A DNA stretch of 64,000 nt, taken from assembly GCF_947502395.1 (NCBI RefSeq), contig NZ_CANMZM010000003.1, positions 62,001-126,000 on the forward strand, written 5' to 3'. Below the pieces are notes generated by a model. That model was given only the letters and a program-made list of their open reading frames with translations, ran no database searches and had not been told where the DNA came from. Made by a program: the position numbers and the translations under genes. Below, in pieces: positions 1 through 10,008 of the stretch. The DNA is from an uncultured Erythrobacter sp. (GTDB lineage Bacteria > Pseudomonadota > Alphaproteobacteria > Sphingomonadales > Sphingomonadaceae). Position 1 is the stretch's first letter. Each line of letters begins with the position of its first letter.

Positions 1-1035
1 TTTGCCGGGATTGGCCCAGGTCCTCATGTCGGAATGCTACTGGCCGATCTTGGCGCTGAAGTCGTGCGGATCGATCGTCCGGGTAGTGGTGTGATGAATC
101 CTGTGGTTGAACGCGCGCGTCACCGAGTCACAGTCGACCTCAAAAGCGAAGAAGGCCATAGCTTTTGCCGTGACGCTGCCAGCAAAGCGGACGTTCTGAT
201 CGAAGGGCTTCGTCCTGGCGTTATGGAGCGACTTGGGCTTGGCCCCGATGAGCTCCTCGCTGCCAATCCAGGTCTTGTCTATGCCCGCATGACAGGTTGG
301 GGCCAGGATGGCCCGCTGGCCAAAGTGGCTGGCCACGACATCAACTACATAGCCATAACCGGGGCATTGGATGCCGTCGGAAAGCGTGGTGAAAAGGCTA
401 TTCCCCCTCAAAACCTGATTGGCGATTTTGGCGGTGGTTCGATTTACTGCGCGTTTGGCATCCTAGCGGCGCTTTATGAGCGGGAACGCTCGGGCAAAGG
501 ACAGGTAGTCGATGCCGCCATCGTCGATGGAGTTACCAGCCTCATGAGCTTTTTCTTTGGCCAACAGCATGGGATGATCCGCACCAATGAGCGCGGTACA
601 GGGATGCTAGGCGGCGCTGCGCATTTCTATCAGTGCTATGAGTGCAAGGATGGCAAAGAGATATCAATCGGCTCGATCGAGCCGCAGTTCTACGCTGAAC
701 TCGTGGCGCGCATCGGCGCATCGGAGCTTGCTGATGGGCAGATGAACCCGGCAAATTGGGTCGAAAATGCTGATAAGCTGGCGGCGTTGTTCAAGACCAA
801 AACCCAAGCCGAGTGGAACGAGATTCTTGAAGGCACAGATGTTTGTTACGGTCCAGTGGTCGGGCTTGATGATGCACACGACCACCCACATATGAAAGCA
901 CGGAAGGCTTACGTGGAGCACGAAGGCAAGATGCAGCCCGCCCCTGCGCCACGTTTCAGCCGTACTCCGGGCGAAGTTCGTTCCAGCGATGACAATGGTG
1001 CTGAAATCGTCAAGAGCTGGCTTGGGAGTAGCTGA
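1..1035 (+). CDS. Alpha-methylacyl-CoA racemase, CaiB/BaiF family (5' truncated)
   Basis: The frame is open from base 1, so the start lies outside the window. The visible 344 residues carry the CoA-transferase family III fold. A G-H-D-I-N-Y motif (His at visible residue 112) and a G-D-F-G-G-G motif (Asp at 142) lie 30 residues apart, as the catalytic His/Asp pair does in bacterial alpha-methylacyl-CoA racemase (H126/D156). That suggests only about 14 residues are missing. The family epimerises 2-methylacyl-CoA thioesters in branched fatty acid or sterol breakdown. A MaoC hydratase follows after 3 nt, which fits acyl-CoA metabolism. The substrate cannot be told from sequence. Confidence 0.88.
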   Translation, partial: FAGIGPGPHVGMLLADLGAEVVRIDRPGSGVMNPVVERARHRVTVDLKSEEGHSFCRDAASKADVLIEGLRPGVMERLGLGPDELLAANPGLVYARMTGWGQDGPLAKVAGHDINYIAITGALDAVGKRGEKAIPPQNLIGDFGGGSIYCAFGILAALYERERSGKGQVVDAAIVDGVTSLMSFFFGQQHGMIRTNERGTGMLGGAAHFYQCYECKDGKEISIGSIEPQFYAELVARIGASELADGQMNPANWVENADKLAALFKTKTQAEWNEILEGTDVCYGPVVGLDDAHDHPHMKARKAYVEHEGKMQPAPAPRFSRTPGEVRSSDDNGAEIVKSWLGSS

Positions 1036-1038
1036 GTT

Positions 1039-1491
1039 ATGGCGGGCAAGTTTTTCGATCAATGGCGGGTAGGGGAGCGGATCAGCCATGACATTCGTCG
1101 CACAGTCACCGAGACTGATAACCTACTGTTCTCAACAATGACCCACAACCCCCAGCCGCTTCACCTCGACGTAGAAGCGGCAAAGGAGAGCGGCTTTGGC
1201 CAGATTCTGGTGAATTCGACCTTCACCTTCTCACTGCTTGTTGGTCTGTCTGTAGGTGATACGACGCTCGGCACATTGGTCGCAAATTTGGGCTTCGACA
1301 AAGTCGTGACACCTAAGCCCGTCTACATCGGCGATACGTTGCGCGCAGAGAGCGAGGTCAAGGAATTGCGACCAAGCAAATCCCGACCGGAGGCAGGTGT
1401 CGTCACTTTCACACACGAGTTGATCAATCAGCGCGATGAGGTGGTTTGTCGTTGCGAGCGGTCAGCGCTGCTCAAGAAAAGCAGCGCTTAG
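1039..1491 (+). CDS. MaoC family dehydratase
   Basis: A 150-residue single hot-dog domain. The segment [10 protein letters not shown] near residue 34 matches the active-site loop of MaoC / mesaconyl-CoA hydratase-like proteins, which hydrate enoyl-CoA thioesters. The length is normal for a one-domain member. It starts 3 nt after the racemase stop and is probably co-transcribed with it. Its TAG stop interlocks with the TAA of the convergent efflux channel gene in a shared TTAG. The substrate is unknown. Confidence 0.88.
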   Translation: MAGKFFDQWRVGERISHDIRRTVTETDNLLFSTMTHNPQPLHLDVEAAKESGFGQILVNSTFTFSLLVGLSVGDTTLGTLVANLGFDKVVTPKPVYIGDTLRAESEVKELRPSKSRPEAGVVTFTHELINQRDEVVCRCERSALLKKSSA

Positions 1492-2924
1492 GCTGAGTTA
1501 CTGCGCTCAGTGGTCGAAGCATCGCCGCCAAGTGCTTGCCACAAGACGATCCGTGCACGCTGTGCCGCCCCCATAGCTGCGGCCGCGCGCTCACCGCTTG
1601 TATCGGCGGCCCTGCGAGCTTCGAGAACCTCGAGAAAACTCGAAAGTCCTGCTTGGTAACGATCGTTGGCAAGGCTCGCTGCGCGCTCTAACTCGTCGCG
1701 TTCTTGGGCTGCAAGTGTCGCTTGCTCGTCTGCTGCCGCAACAAGACCGTAGGCGGCCTCAGCATCACCTAAAGCCTGAAACACAGCGCCGCGGTAGGCT
1801 TGGAATGCAACCTTTTTGTTGGCTGCAGCTCCTTCGATCTCTGCTTCGATGCGCCCAAAGTCGAGAAGCGGTGCCGCCACTCCTGCGGTCAAAGTGCGCA
1901 CGATAGAATCTTCGTCGAAGAAATCGCTGGGGCTGAACGAAAGCAGCCCCAAGACGCCTGAGAGTGTTAGGCGTGGGAACCGCGCTCGGGCCGTGGCTGC
2001 AAGCTCTGCATCACTTGCAGCAAGCTCAGCAGATGCAGCTAAAATGTCGGGGCGATTTGTTAGCAATTGCGATGGCAGATTCGCTGGTGTCGCATCCAGT
2101 TTTTGCATCGAGCCTGGCCGGGAAAGGGCAGAAACCACGTCAGAGCCATTCAAGCTTGTTAGCGTGACTAAACGTCCGATCAGCCGCGCCCGTTCACTTT
2201 TTAGCGCGGCCAGTCGAGAACGTGAGGCGCTGGCTTGTGACTCCGCTCTGACCCGATCAAAGCCGGGGGCGATCCCTGCGTCCTCACGGGTTTTGGCCAG
2301 GTCAGCAAGCCTAATGGCGGCTGCTACATCGTTTTCTATCGCTTGCATGCGCGCATCCAGCGCGCGCCAGTCGACAACGCTGCCGGCAATCTCGGCGAGT
2401 AATGCAAGACGCACGGCTGATGCAGATGCGCTGGCCGCGTCGACCCTTGCAAGTGCCGCGCGTTCTTGCGCGCGCAGTCTGCCGAATAGATCTGCATCCC
2501 AGCGCGCAGTGATGTTTGCGCCATAGGAGATCTGTGTTGTTTCAATTAGCGGCACAAAAGGGTTGTCTTCGCCGAACTGATTGGGGTTAGTTCGGTTCTC
2601 GGTAATATTCGCGTCAATTCCAAAATTTGGCAGGCGTTCCGCTCCTGATCGCCTTGCACCTGCTCGAGCGGCATCAATTCGAGCGATTGCCTCTAGGAGA
2701 GTCGGAGCGCGCTCAAGAGCTGCTTGCGATAGAGATGCGTACGCCGGATCATCCTGTGGAAGCAGCGCGTCCAATGATGCGGCGCTCGCTTCATCAACTG
2801 CGAGTGCATATGCCGCAGGAAGTTCCGGTGCAGGCGTAGCAATCTCTGGCGGTGGACCGGCGACGCATGCACTTAGGGCCGCGGCCAAGCCCAGCGGCAG
2901 CAGTCGGGGGAGGAGTGTGGACAT
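1488..2924 (-). CDS. NodT-type outer membrane efflux lipoprotein
   Basis: TolC-like outer membrane factor, about 478 residues from the chosen ATG at 2922-2924. This start gives a compact lipoprotein signal peptide ending in L-S-A-C, with the lipid-accepting Cys at residue 20; the longer upstream reading would put 19 extra residues before it. Two long helical OEP repeats follow, as in NodT/OprM proteins. It begins 4 nt after the stop of the HlyD adaptor gene and is the last gene of the permease-ATPase-adaptor-channel operon. It should form the outer membrane exit duct. The exported substrate is not evident. Confidence 0.9.
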   Translation of the reverse strand: MSTLLPRLLPLGLAAALSACVAGPPPEIATPAPELPAAYALAVDEASAASLDALLPQDDPAYASLSQAALERAPTLLEAIARIDAARAGARRSGAERLPNFGIDANITENRTNPNQFGEDNPFVPLIETTQISYGANITARWDADLFGRLRAQERAALARVDAASASASAVRLALLAEIAGSVVDWRALDARMQAIENDVAAAIRLADLAKTREDAGIAPGFDRVRAESQASASRSRLAALKSERARLIGRLVTLTSLNGSDVVSALSRPGSMQKLDATPANLPSQLLTNRPDILAASAELAASDAELAATARARFPRLTLSGVLGLLSFSPSDFFDEDSIVRTLTAGVAAPLLDFGRIEAEIEGAAANKKVAFQAYRGAVFQALGDAEAAYGLVAAADEQATLAAQERDELERAASLANDRYQAGLSSFLEVLEARRAADTSGERAAAAMGAAQRARIVLWQALGGDASTTERSNSA

Positions 2925-2928
2925 AGGT

Positions 2929-3918
2929 TTACTCTCCCGTGTCGGTCGCAGGGATGAATGCGTCGATTTGCTGCCCAACACGGAAGGCTTCAGAACCTTT
3001 GGATCGAGGCAAGGCGTAGATCACCTGCAGTACACGTACGTCAACGCGCTCAGCAGCGCTGTTAGTCAAAGAACGTTTAGGAACGACCTGAGGCTCGACG
3101 CGAACAAACTCGGCTTCGGCACGAAGTTCAGCTGCACCGCGCGGTGAGACGATGGCCGGCGCACCAATCTTGACGCGGGCGGCCTCGTTCTCGTCAATGT
3201 CCACGCGAATATGAAGTGGATTGGTCTCGCCCATCTGCATAAATGGGTCGCGATTGCCTCCGCCTTGGGTTGCGACAAATTCACCGGGGCGCACATTCAC
3301 AGAGAGAATCTCACCCGAAATCGGTGCGCGAATTGTCAGCCGCTCGATTTCAGTGCGCACGCTGCTTGCCCTTGCTTGGGCAGCGTTCAACCGAGCGCGG
3401 GCCACTGCCAGGCGGCTGGTTGCTGCTTCGGCCTCGCCTTCGACGCGGATTATCTCGGAGCGACTGACGGCGGCTGGGTCGGAAAGCCCATCATAGAGTG
3501 CCAATTGCGTCGTGGCGGTTTTGCGTGCGGTCTGTGCCTCAGCAATGGCAGCGCGAGCTTCTTCGATCGACGCATTGGCTTCGCTCAATTGAGCTCGCGC
3601 CGAGCGCGCATCGACCAAGAAGAGGGGCTGGCCCTTCTCTACCCGGTCCCCCGGCTTGACCCGCACATCAGTCACAAGCCCAGACAAGGCGGAGCCAATA
3701 TCGATCACCTCGCTTGCGGGTTCGACAATGCCTGACCCGGCAACACGAGCAGAATCCGCAAGTTCATCAGTCGCCTTCGGCGGCTCTTTGTTCGGGGCCG
3801 CAATAGATCGGTCTGGGAGGCCGACGGCGATGTAGAGAACCGCACACGCAATGCCAATCAATGCCAGGACCGGCAGGATTTGACGGGAGAAGCTCACGTT
3901 TGAGGGAAAAAGTGCCAT
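2929..3918 (-). CDS. HlyD family periplasmic adaptor of ABC exporter
   Basis: 329 residues. One N-terminal membrane anchor at about 14-34 is followed by a lipoyl/biotinyl-like half motif (V-K-P-G-D-R-V-E-K-G-Q-P-L near 88-100), a long alpha-hairpin rich in Ala/Glu/Arg (about 110-200), the second lipoyl half (A-P-I-S-G-E-I) and a beta-barrel. This is the membrane fusion architecture of DevB/MacA-type adaptors, which join an inner membrane ABC transporter to a TolC-like channel. It sits between the ATPase gene (38 nt upstream) and the channel gene (4 nt downstream). Confidence 0.9.
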   Translation of the reverse strand: MALFPSNVSFSRQILPVLALIGIACAVLYIAVGLPDRSIAAPNKEPPKATDELADSARVAGSGIVEPASEVIDIGSALSGLVTDVRVKPGDRVEKGQPLFLVDARSARAQLSEANASIEEARAAIAEAQTARKTATTQLALYDGLSDPAAVSRSEIIRVEGEAEAATSRLAVARARLNAAQARASSVRTEIERLTIRAPISGEILSVNVRPGEFVATQGGGNRDPFMQMGETNPLHIRVDIDENEAARVKIGAPAIVSPRGAAELRAEAEFVRVEPQVVPKRSLTNSAAERVDVRVLQVIYALPRSKGSEAFRVGQQIDAFIPATDTGE

Positions 3919-3956
3919 GATTATCTCTGGGCTACAGTTGGGTGGAATTGGGCGGG

Positions 3957-4718
3957 TTAGTGACCATCTGGCATGTCGCTCCCGTCGTGTGTGACAAGGC
4001 CATCTTCTAGAACAAGAATGCGGTCAGCGAGGTCAAAAATGCGGTTGTCATGGGTGACGATAATGCAGGCCCGGTCATGTGCGACCGCAACTTCGCGGAG
4101 AAGATCCATCACGCGGCGGCCTGAGCTTGCATCAAGTGCCGCCGTTGGCTCGTCGCAAACCACTAGACGCGGTTCGTGGACAAGAGCGCGAGCGATGGCA
4201 ACACGTTGCTGTTGGCCGCCTGACAGTTGATTAGGAAGCTTCTCGGCCTGATCACCGATATTGAGCTTTTCTAGCAGCTGTTTTGCTTTTTCGCGGGCTT
4301 CCTCAACCGCCATTCCTTTTGCAATCAACGGTACGGCCGCATTGGCGGCCGCGTCGATCGACGGGATGAGATTATACTGCTGGAAGATGAAGCCAATGTT
4401 CTCGAGACGGAAGTTGACGAGCTGGGTGTCGGAAAGCTTGTAAATGTCGGTGCCAAAGACCTTTACCTCGCCCTCCGTCGGCCAAAGGATGCCGCACATG
4501 ATCGAAATAAGCGTGGTCTTGCCCGAACCGCTTTCTCCGACGACAAAGGTCATCTCGCCCGGCTTAATATCAGTGTCGATGCCGTGGAGAACCCTGATGG
4601 TGGACTGGCCAGCCTGAAAGTCCCGGACAATCCCGCGCGCGCAGATCGCGGCATCAGGCGCGCATCCACCAATCGCCGTGGTATCCATATGCTGAGGTTG
4701 CAGATCGCTCATTGTCAT
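3957..4718 (-). CDS. ABC transporter ATP-binding protein (MacB/DevA type)
   Basis: 253 residues. Walker A G-E-S-G-S-G-K-T is at 61-68, a Q-loop sits in F-I-F-Q-Q-Y-N-L, the signature is L-S-G-G-Q-Q-Q-R, Walker B is L-V-V-C-D-E-P-T, and the D-loop A-L-D and H-loop V-T-H-D are all intact, so it should hydrolyse ATP. It belongs to the LolD/MacB/DevA group that pairs with FtsX-type permeases. The first roughly 20 residues are a non-conserved extension; translation could also start at the second Met (residue 3). Its start is 6 nt after the permease stop, indicating coupling. Confidence 0.92.
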   Translation of the reverse strand: MTMSDLQPQHMDTTAIGGCAPDAAICARGIVRDFQAGQSTIRVLHGIDTDIKPGEMTFVVGESGSGKTTLISIMCGILWPTEGEVKVFGTDIYKLSDTQLVNFRLENIGFIFQQYNLIPSIDAAANAAVPLIAKGMAVEEAREKAKQLLEKLNIGDQAEKLPNQLSGGQQQRVAIARALVHEPRLVVCDEPTAALDASSGRRVMDLLREVAVAHDRACIIVTHDNRIFDLADRILVLEDGLVTHDGSDMPDGH

Positions 4719-4724
4719 AGCTTC

Positions 4725-5861
4725 TTACCTGAATACCGCTGCAGGTTCGGTTCGCATTACACTCCGCAATGAAAGCCAGCCGGTCAGCGAGAGGATCACG
4801 ATCACCGCCACCATGCTCACGAACGGGACCTGCCAGGGGATGTAGAAGCCCTTGAAGGTCGGGTTTTCTGAGAAACCAAGAATGAACAAGACGGTGCCGA
4901 TTACACCCAGCGCATAACCAATGGATCCCACCATTGCCGCTTGCGAGACAACCATGCCGGCAATCTTTCGATTGGTCACACCAATCGCTTTGAGCGCGCC
5001 AAACTGTTTAATATTATCGCGTATGAAGAGGCTGAAAGTAAGGCCGACAATGGCCACACCGACGATAAAGCCGAGCGCAACGGTGATCCCGAAGTTCAGT
5101 GGAATGCCGGTGTTTTCGATTATGAAGTTGACGCCAGCCTGTGCAAATTCGGCACGGGTTTCGGCCTTGAGGCCGGTCTGATCTTCAATGGCTTGAGCGA
5201 CAGCTTCGGCGCTCTCACCATCTTTGATGCCAACAAGTACAAAGGTGAGTCGATTGCGGGTGCCCGGCACATAATTGAGCGCCTGAGAATATTTTGTGTA
5301 GAGCGTGACCTGGCTGGTGAAGCTTGGAATAGCATCGGCAACCCCGCGAATGATCGCACGTTGGTCATTCAGTTCAAGCCGTTGCCCGATCGGATCTTCG
5401 CCCGATTCAAATAGATTGGTGATGCCTACATCATCGATCAAGACTGTGTCGGGTTGTGAAAGGATCGACTTGTTTGCCTCGAGCAACCGTTCCGGCAAAC
5501 CAATTAAGGTTGCATCATCAACCCCTACGATTTGCACTCCCTCCAAATCCCCAGTGCTGGAACGCACCGAAGCCGGGGCGCGAAGGTGCGGGACGGCCCA
5601 TTCGACGCCTTTCACAGAGCGCACCTCGTCGAGTGCAGTCGAAGGCATGGCATAGTTGACCTCAGTCGTGCGACTTACTGGATCCATGACCCAAATCTCT
5701 GCCTCGGGGGCATTGTAGACCCCACTCGCTCCTCGCTCGATGAGATTAACGAAAATCGTCAGCTGCTGAGTGATCAGCAGCGTTGAAAATGCGATGCCAA
5801 ACAAAAGTCCGTAGAACTTTTGGGCATCTCCCGTGAGCATTCGGATCGCGATCCAGAGCAT
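4725..5861 (-). CDS. ABC transporter permease, FtsX/DevC type
   Basis: 378 residues with one N-terminal membrane helix (about 16-40), a large periplasmic domain (about 45-250) and three C-terminal helices (about 257-282, 305-330, 345-365), the MacB/DevC layout. It would act as a dimer that transmits ATPase strokes to the periplasm (mechanotransmission) rather than form a classical pore. It is the first gene of the four-gene exporter operon and diverges from a TetR regulator. The intervening DNA holds two operator-like palindromes, so TetR control is the natural reading. Confidence 0.9.
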   Translation of the reverse strand: MLWIAIRMLTGDAQKFYGLLFGIAFSTLLITQQLTIFVNLIERGASGVYNAPEAEIWVMDPVSRTTEVNYAMPSTALDEVRSVKGVEWAVPHLRAPASVRSSTGDLEGVQIVGVDDATLIGLPERLLEANKSILSQPDTVLIDDVGITNLFESGEDPIGQRLELNDQRAIIRGVADAIPSFTSQVTLYTKYSQALNYVPGTRNRLTFVLVGIKDGESAEAVAQAIEDQTGLKAETRAEFAQAGVNFIIENTGIPLNFGITVALGFIVGVAIVGLTFSLFIRDNIKQFGALKAIGVTNRKIAGMVVSQAAMVGSIGYALGVIGTVLFILGFSENPTFKGFYIPWQVPFVSMVAVIVILSLTGWLSLRSVMRTEPAAVFR

Positions 5862-5919
5862 TCGGATTGTGTGCTTTCGATCAGAGAGGGGTTGCGGGCG
5901 GAGAGGGAATTGCTATTAA

Positions 5920-5953
5920 TGAACGACACCGTTTAATTGAACGCGACCGTTCA
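5920..5953. promoter_or_regulatory. Tandem TetR operator palindromes
   Basis: Two 16-bp palindromes lie 18 bp centre to centre in the exporter/TetR divergent region. Site 1 (5920-5935) reads TGAACG-ACAC-CGTTTA, one mismatch from perfect. Site 2 (5938-5953) reads TGAACG-CGAC-CGTTCA, perfect arms. Paired half-sites of this kind are typical of TetR repressors binding next to their own gene. Role and binding protein are inferred. Confidence 0.6.
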
Positions 5954-5992
5954 GTTTGTCAACCGGCCAATTCGCATCAGGTTCCAGAAAAA

Positions 5993-6631
5993 TTGAACAG
6001 CCCCGCTCACACCCCCGAAAAAAGAAAGGTTGGACGTCCTTCGGACGCCGCGAAACGCGAGTCCATCGTTGCAGCTGCATCAGACCGCTTTATGAACGAA
6101 GGCTTTGCTGCGACATCGATTGAGCAGGTTGCTGCAGATGCGGGTGTTTCGAAGGTTACAATCTACAATCACTTTGGAGATAAACGGGGCCTATTCACCG
6201 CCGCTGTCGAGCGCGAATGCGAAAAAATGCGCGGGTATTTTACCCTCGACCACATGTCCAATGGCTCGATCCGAGAGCGTCTCTTTGAAATTGCAGGTGC
6301 AATGGTTGCATTTCTGTCTCGCCCAGAGATGATTCAATTTGAACGCCGGATAGCGGCAGAGACCGAGCATGAGCCGGCAGTGGGGGAAGCGTTCTTGGAA
6401 ACTGGGCCTTGGCGAATGAAAGCTGCATTTAGCGCTTGGTTGGCGCATGCAGTGGCGCAAGGCGAACTGCAAATCGATGACCCTGACCTGGCCGCAGAAC
6501 AGCTTGTTTCCCTAGCAAAAGGTATGGGGGATTTGGAGCGCAGGTTCGGTGCGATGCCCTCTGCCGGAGCGACAGAAGCGCGGATCAAGGGCGCCGTTTC
6601 GGTATTCCTTGCTGCCTACCAAAGACCCTAG
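5993..6631 (+). CDS. TetR/AcrR family transcriptional regulator
   Basis: The N-terminal helix-turn-helix reads S-I-E-Q-V-A-A-D-A-G-V-S-K-V-T-I-Y-N-H-F-G, and a C-terminal ligand domain of TetR type follows. I chose the TTG at 5993 because the frame opens further upstream (TTG at 5867), but that longer reading would translate straight through the two operator palindromes at 5920-5953; no ATG is available before the HTH. The start remains uncertain because no strong Shine-Dalgarno is visible. Divergent from the ABC exporter operon, it probably represses that operon and itself until a ligand binds. Confidence 0.85.
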   Translation: MNSPAHTPEKRKVGRPSDAAKRESIVAAASDRFMNEGFAATSIEQVAADAGVSKVTIYNHFGDKRGLFTAAVERECEKMRGYFTLDHMSNGSIRERLFEIAGAMVAFLSRPEMIQFERRIAAETEHEPAVGEAFLETGPWRMKAAFSAWLAHAVAQGELQIDDPDLAAEQLVSLAKGMGDLERRFGAMPSAGATEARIKGAVSVFLAAYQRP

Positions 6632-6784
6632 TCTCGTATTGCCTTGCTTGGTGCATTAACAGCATAGTTGCTAGTGATCGAATTTCTGCATCTGAGTGTG
6701 CAGGTTTAGAGAGTGGTGCACGGACAGGCATTAGCTTGCGATTCATCGGACCAGTCCTACATTGGTCGAGCAAATAAGGAATCG

Positions 6785-8752
6785 ATGCGAATGAGCGACC
6801 AACACGACCCGAATGAGCAACCGCCTGAAGGCCAGAATCCTTGGGTGAAACAACTGATGATCTGGGGCGGCATTTTCATGGCGCTTTTGCTTGTTGTTTC
6901 AATGTTCAACGGTGGTGGCCAGCCTGCAGGCGAGCAAATGGCCTATTCTGAATTCCGCGATAAAGTCGCGGAGGGTGCTGTTCAGGATGTTCAGCTTGGT
7001 GAAGATGTTATCACCGGCACGCTGAAGAACGGCGAAAGCTTCACTACGGTTCCCGTTGCAAGTGATATGCAGATTACCGGTCTGCTCGAAGAGAACGACG
7101 TTCAGTTCACTGGCAAAGCGCGTGAGCAGCAGAGCTTGCTTTTGATCATACTGATCCAGGCACTTCCTTTTATCCTAATCCTAGGCATCGCCTTCTTCGC
7201 TCTTCGCCAAGTGCAAAAGGGCGGTGGCGGTGGCGCTATGGGTTTTGGCAAATCCAAGGCCAAAATGCTTACCGAACGCCAGGGACGCGTCACCTTCGAT
7301 GATGTTGCTGGTATTGATGAGGCCCGCGAAGAGTTGGAAGAAATCGTTGAGTTTTTGAAAGATCCGACGCGCTTTTCTAAACTAGGTGGGCAAATTCCGA
7401 AAGGCGCTTTGCTCGTGGGCTCGCCGGGCACAGGTAAAACGCTGCTTGCCCGCGCGATCGCAGGCGAGGCGGGCGTTCCCTTCTTCACCATTTCGGGATC
7501 CGACTTTGTTGAGATGTTCGTAGGCGTTGGCGCAAGCCGGGTGCGCGACATGTTTGAGCAGGCGAAAAAGAGCGCTCCTTGTATCGTTTTTATCGACGAA
7601 ATCGATGCGGTCGGCCGTTCCCGTGGTCATGGCCTCGGGAACTCGAATGATGAGCGCGAGCAGACCCTGAACCAGCTTCTGGTCGAAATGGATGGTTTTG
7701 AAGCCAATGAAGGCATCATCATCATCGCGGCGACCAACCGTCCAGACGTGCTTGACCCTGCGCTCTTGCGCCCAGGCCGTTTCGACCGTCAGGTTGTGGT
7801 GCCGATCCCTGATATTGATGGCCGTGAGAAAATTCTTGGCGTGCACATGAAGAAGGTTCCTCTCGCACCTGATGTGAATCCGCGCACCATCGCGCGAGGT
7901 ACGCCAGGCTTCTCGGGTGCAGACCTTGCCAACCTCGTCAATGAAGCTGCACTGCTGGCCGCTCGCCGTAACAAGCGACTTGTGGCCATGCAGGAGTTCG
8001 AGGACGCGAAGGACAAGGTCATGATGGGCGCGGAACGTCGCTCCATGGTTATGACCGAGGACGAGAAGAAGATGACAGCTTATCACGAGGCAGGTCACGC
8101 GCTTGTTTCGTTGAACGAGCCAGCCTCTGACCCAATCCACAAAGCGACAATAATCCCGCGTGGCCGGGCGCTTGGTATGGTGATGCGTTTGCCGGAGCGG
8201 GACAGCTATTCGTACCATCGTGACAAGATGCATGCCAACCTCGCTGTCGCTATGGGTGGCCGTGTCGCTGAAGACATTATCTTTGGACACGATAAAGTCT
8301 CGAGCGGGGCATCGGGTGACATCCAATATGCGACAGATCTTGCCCGCAATATGGTGACCAAATGGGGCATGAGTGAGAAACTCGGGCCGCTTCAATATGA
8401 GCAAAGCCAGGAAGGCTATCTCGGCATGGGCCAGACGGCGCGTACCATGGGCGGAGCCGAGACCAACAAATTGATCGATGCGGAAATCAAAGGCTTGGTT
8501 GAAGGTGGTCTGAAACGAGCGCAGGACATCCTTACCGAGCAAGAAGACAAGCTGCACTTATTGGCCCAAGCTATGCTCGAATATGAGACTCTGACGGGTG
8601 ATGAGATCGATGCGTTGATGAAAGATGGCAAGATTGATCGCCCGGATGAACCGAAAGGTCCAAATGTGGTCAATCCGACACAAGGCTCCGCAATTCCAAA
8701 GGCTGGCAAGCGATTTGGCGGATCCGGAGGGGAAGCTCCTCAAGGGGCGTAA
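6785..8752 (+). CDS. ftsH: ATP-dependent zinc metalloprotease FtsH
   Basis: 655 residues from the ATG at 6785. A second ATG two codons later (6791) is equally possible; both lie after TAAGGA. There are two N-terminal membrane helices with a small periplasmic domain between them, then an AAA+ module with Walker A G-S-P-G-T-G-K-T at about 212-219 and Walker [10 protein letters not shown], the second region of homology, and the M41 peptidase with H-E-A-G-H at about 434-438. FtsH is a membrane-bound hexamer that degrades misassembled membrane proteins and short-lived regulators. The first Pro of the usual GPPGTGKT is Ser here. Confidence 0.97.
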   Translation: MRMSDQHDPNEQPPEGQNPWVKQLMIWGGIFMALLLVVSMFNGGGQPAGEQMAYSEFRDKVAEGAVQDVQLGEDVITGTLKNGESFTTVPVASDMQITGLLEENDVQFTGKAREQQSLLLIILIQALPFILILGIAFFALRQVQKGGGGGAMGFGKSKAKMLTERQGRVTFDDVAGIDEAREELEEIVEFLKDPTRFSKLGGQIPKGALLVGSPGTGKTLLARAIAGEAGVPFFTISGSDFVEMFVGVGASRVRDMFEQAKKSAPCIVFIDEIDAVGRSRGHGLGNSNDEREQTLNQLLVEMDGFEANEGIIIIAATNRPDVLDPALLRPGRFDRQVVVPIPDIDGREKILGVHMKKVPLAPDVNPRTIARGTPGFSGADLANLVNEAALLAARRNKRLVAMQEFEDAKDKVMMGAERRSMVMTEDEKKMTAYHEAGHALVSLNEPASDPIHKATIIPRGRALGMVMRLPERDSYSYHRDKMHANLAVAMGGRVAEDIIFGHDKVSSGASGDIQYATDLARNMVTKWGMSEKLGPLQYEQSQEGYLGMGQTARTMGGAETNKLIDAEIKGLVEGGLKRAQDILTEQEDKLHLLAQAMLEYETLTGDEIDALMKDGKIDRPDEPKGPNVVNPTQGSAIPKAGKRFGGSGGEAPQGA

Positions 8753-8776
8753 GTCTTCGACCAGAACCGAATAGAG

Positions 8777-8808
8777 CGGGCGTCAGATCTGATTTGGCGC
8801 CCGTTTTT
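8777..8808 (+). terminator. Intrinsic terminator after ftsH
   Basis: Perfect 6-bp stem CGGGCG (8777-8782) with CGCCCG (8798-8803), followed at once by five T (8804-8808), 25 nt after the ftsH stop. It also separates ftsH from the convergent DUF3667 gene. Confidence 0.8.
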
Positions 8809-8814
8809 GTTACC

Positions 8815-9882
8815 CTATAACGCACCCAGGAAAATCAATGACTGGAAGAACAGGCCAACGACGACCCAGATGAAAATGCTCATCACCAAAAGCCGCCAAA
8901 GAGCAGAGAAGCGGCTGAGCTCGTAAGTGCCCCGAAGTTGTTTGTAGATGTGCAACGGGGGAACAATCAGAAGAGGAAAAACAACAAATGGGGGCGGTGC
9001 GCCAGCCGTGCCCAAAAGCGATACGGCAATAAAGAGCATCGACATGAAAGCGAGTGAATACGTGACGAAAATCGCGTGATCATATGCCTTGAAACGTCGC
9101 TTCCAAGCGAAAATCAACCACATAAATGGAATGGATAAGGGGATCAGGAGCCAACTGAACTTATATGCGTTTGACTGAAGCTTGTAGATCATTAGGCCGG
9201 GGTTATCCCGCCACTTCTTCACCGCATTATCGATGAACTCGATACCCGATGCTTCTTCATCAACGCTCTGATTGAAGTTAAATGTGAGCTTTTCGATCTC
9301 ATCGATGCCAGACAAGCTCTCCTTAAGCTGTTCGATCTCCGCCTCAACCTGAACCCGCTCAGGATCATTGGCTGACATGGAAGCCAGCCGTGCTTCGCGA
9401 TCGTCGAGGCCTTCTTGCGCTTCATCGCGCATCAACTCAGTGGAGCGATTGAGGTCCGTTTCCGACCCAATATCTGAGGGCGCGGAGATTCCCACCATCT
9501 GAAAAACAGCAAACATCGCAAAAACGCTGAAAAGAAACATCGCCATCGGGCTAACGAATTTCGCGCGTTCACCATTGATATAGCGGCGTGTCAGTTTGCC
9601 TGGTTTGAAGACGAGCAGCGGCAGGGTTTTCCAGAACTTGCCGTCGAGATGCAGGACACCGTGAATAAGGTCATGGCTGATAGCCGCGATTGAGCGGTGG
9701 ACTTTGCGCTTCTGGCCGCACTGTGGGCAGAAAGCAGTTGAGATTGAGGCGCCGCAATTGGCGCAGTCTTCAGGAGAGGGGTCGGCGATTTCGCAAGATC
9801 CCTCTCCCTGCGCTGGTTCGACTGCACGTCCAACCAGCGCCCCTTCGACCACTGCGCCTAGACCTTCGGCAATATCGCTCAT
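8815..9882 (-). CDS. DUF3667 domain membrane protein
   Basis: 355 residues. An N-terminal zinc ribbon has four cysteines in two CxxC pairs (Cys40, 43, 52 and 55), followed by K-F-W-K-T-L and F-K-P-G-K-L-T-R-R-Y-I-N-G-E-R-A-K-F, the hallmark of DUF3667. A membrane helix lies at about 111-130. A charged, probably coiled-coil segment of about 100 residues follows, then four to five C-terminal helices. Function is unknown for the family; the ribbon suggests metal binding or protein contact. It follows rpoZ on the same strand but a terminator-like hairpin lies between. Confidence 0.82.
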   Translation of the reverse strand: MSDIAEGLGAVVEGALVGRAVEPAQGEGSCEIADPSPEDCANCGASISTAFCPQCGQKRKVHRSIAAISHDLIHGVLHLDGKFWKTLPLLVFKPGKLTRRYINGERAKFVSPMAMFLFSVFAMFAVFQMVGISAPSDIGSETDLNRSTELMRDEAQEGLDDREARLASMSANDPERVQVEAEIEQLKESLSGIDEIEKLTFNFNQSVDEEASGIEFIDNAVKKWRDNPGLMIYKLQSNAYKFSWLLIPLSIPFMWLIFAWKRRFKAYDHAIFVTYSLAFMSMLFIAVSLLGTAGAPPPFVVFPLLIVPPLHIYKQLRGTYELSRFSALWRLLVMSIFIWVVVGLFFQSLIFLGAL

Positions 9883-10008
9883 TTGCAGCCACCCCTAACT
9901 GTGCTGTGCTGCACTATAAGGCTTGCCTGCGAATTGCCAAAGACTGCTTGCTGAGTAGTGGATTGATCTCATCGGCTGCCATCGCGAGCAACTCGAATCT
10001 GGTGCGAA

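Noticed and set aside
1816..2526. 236-codon plus-strand frame inside the NodT gene
   Set aside because: Antisense shadow; Ser/Ala-rich composition and no ribosome site.
5867..5992. Long N-terminal extension of the TetR gene
   Set aside because: It would make both operator palindromes coding and has no family similarity.
7382..8557. 391-codon minus-strand frame inside ftsH
   Set aside because: Mirror of the ftsH frame in GC-rich DNA; no family match, while ftsH is unmistakable.
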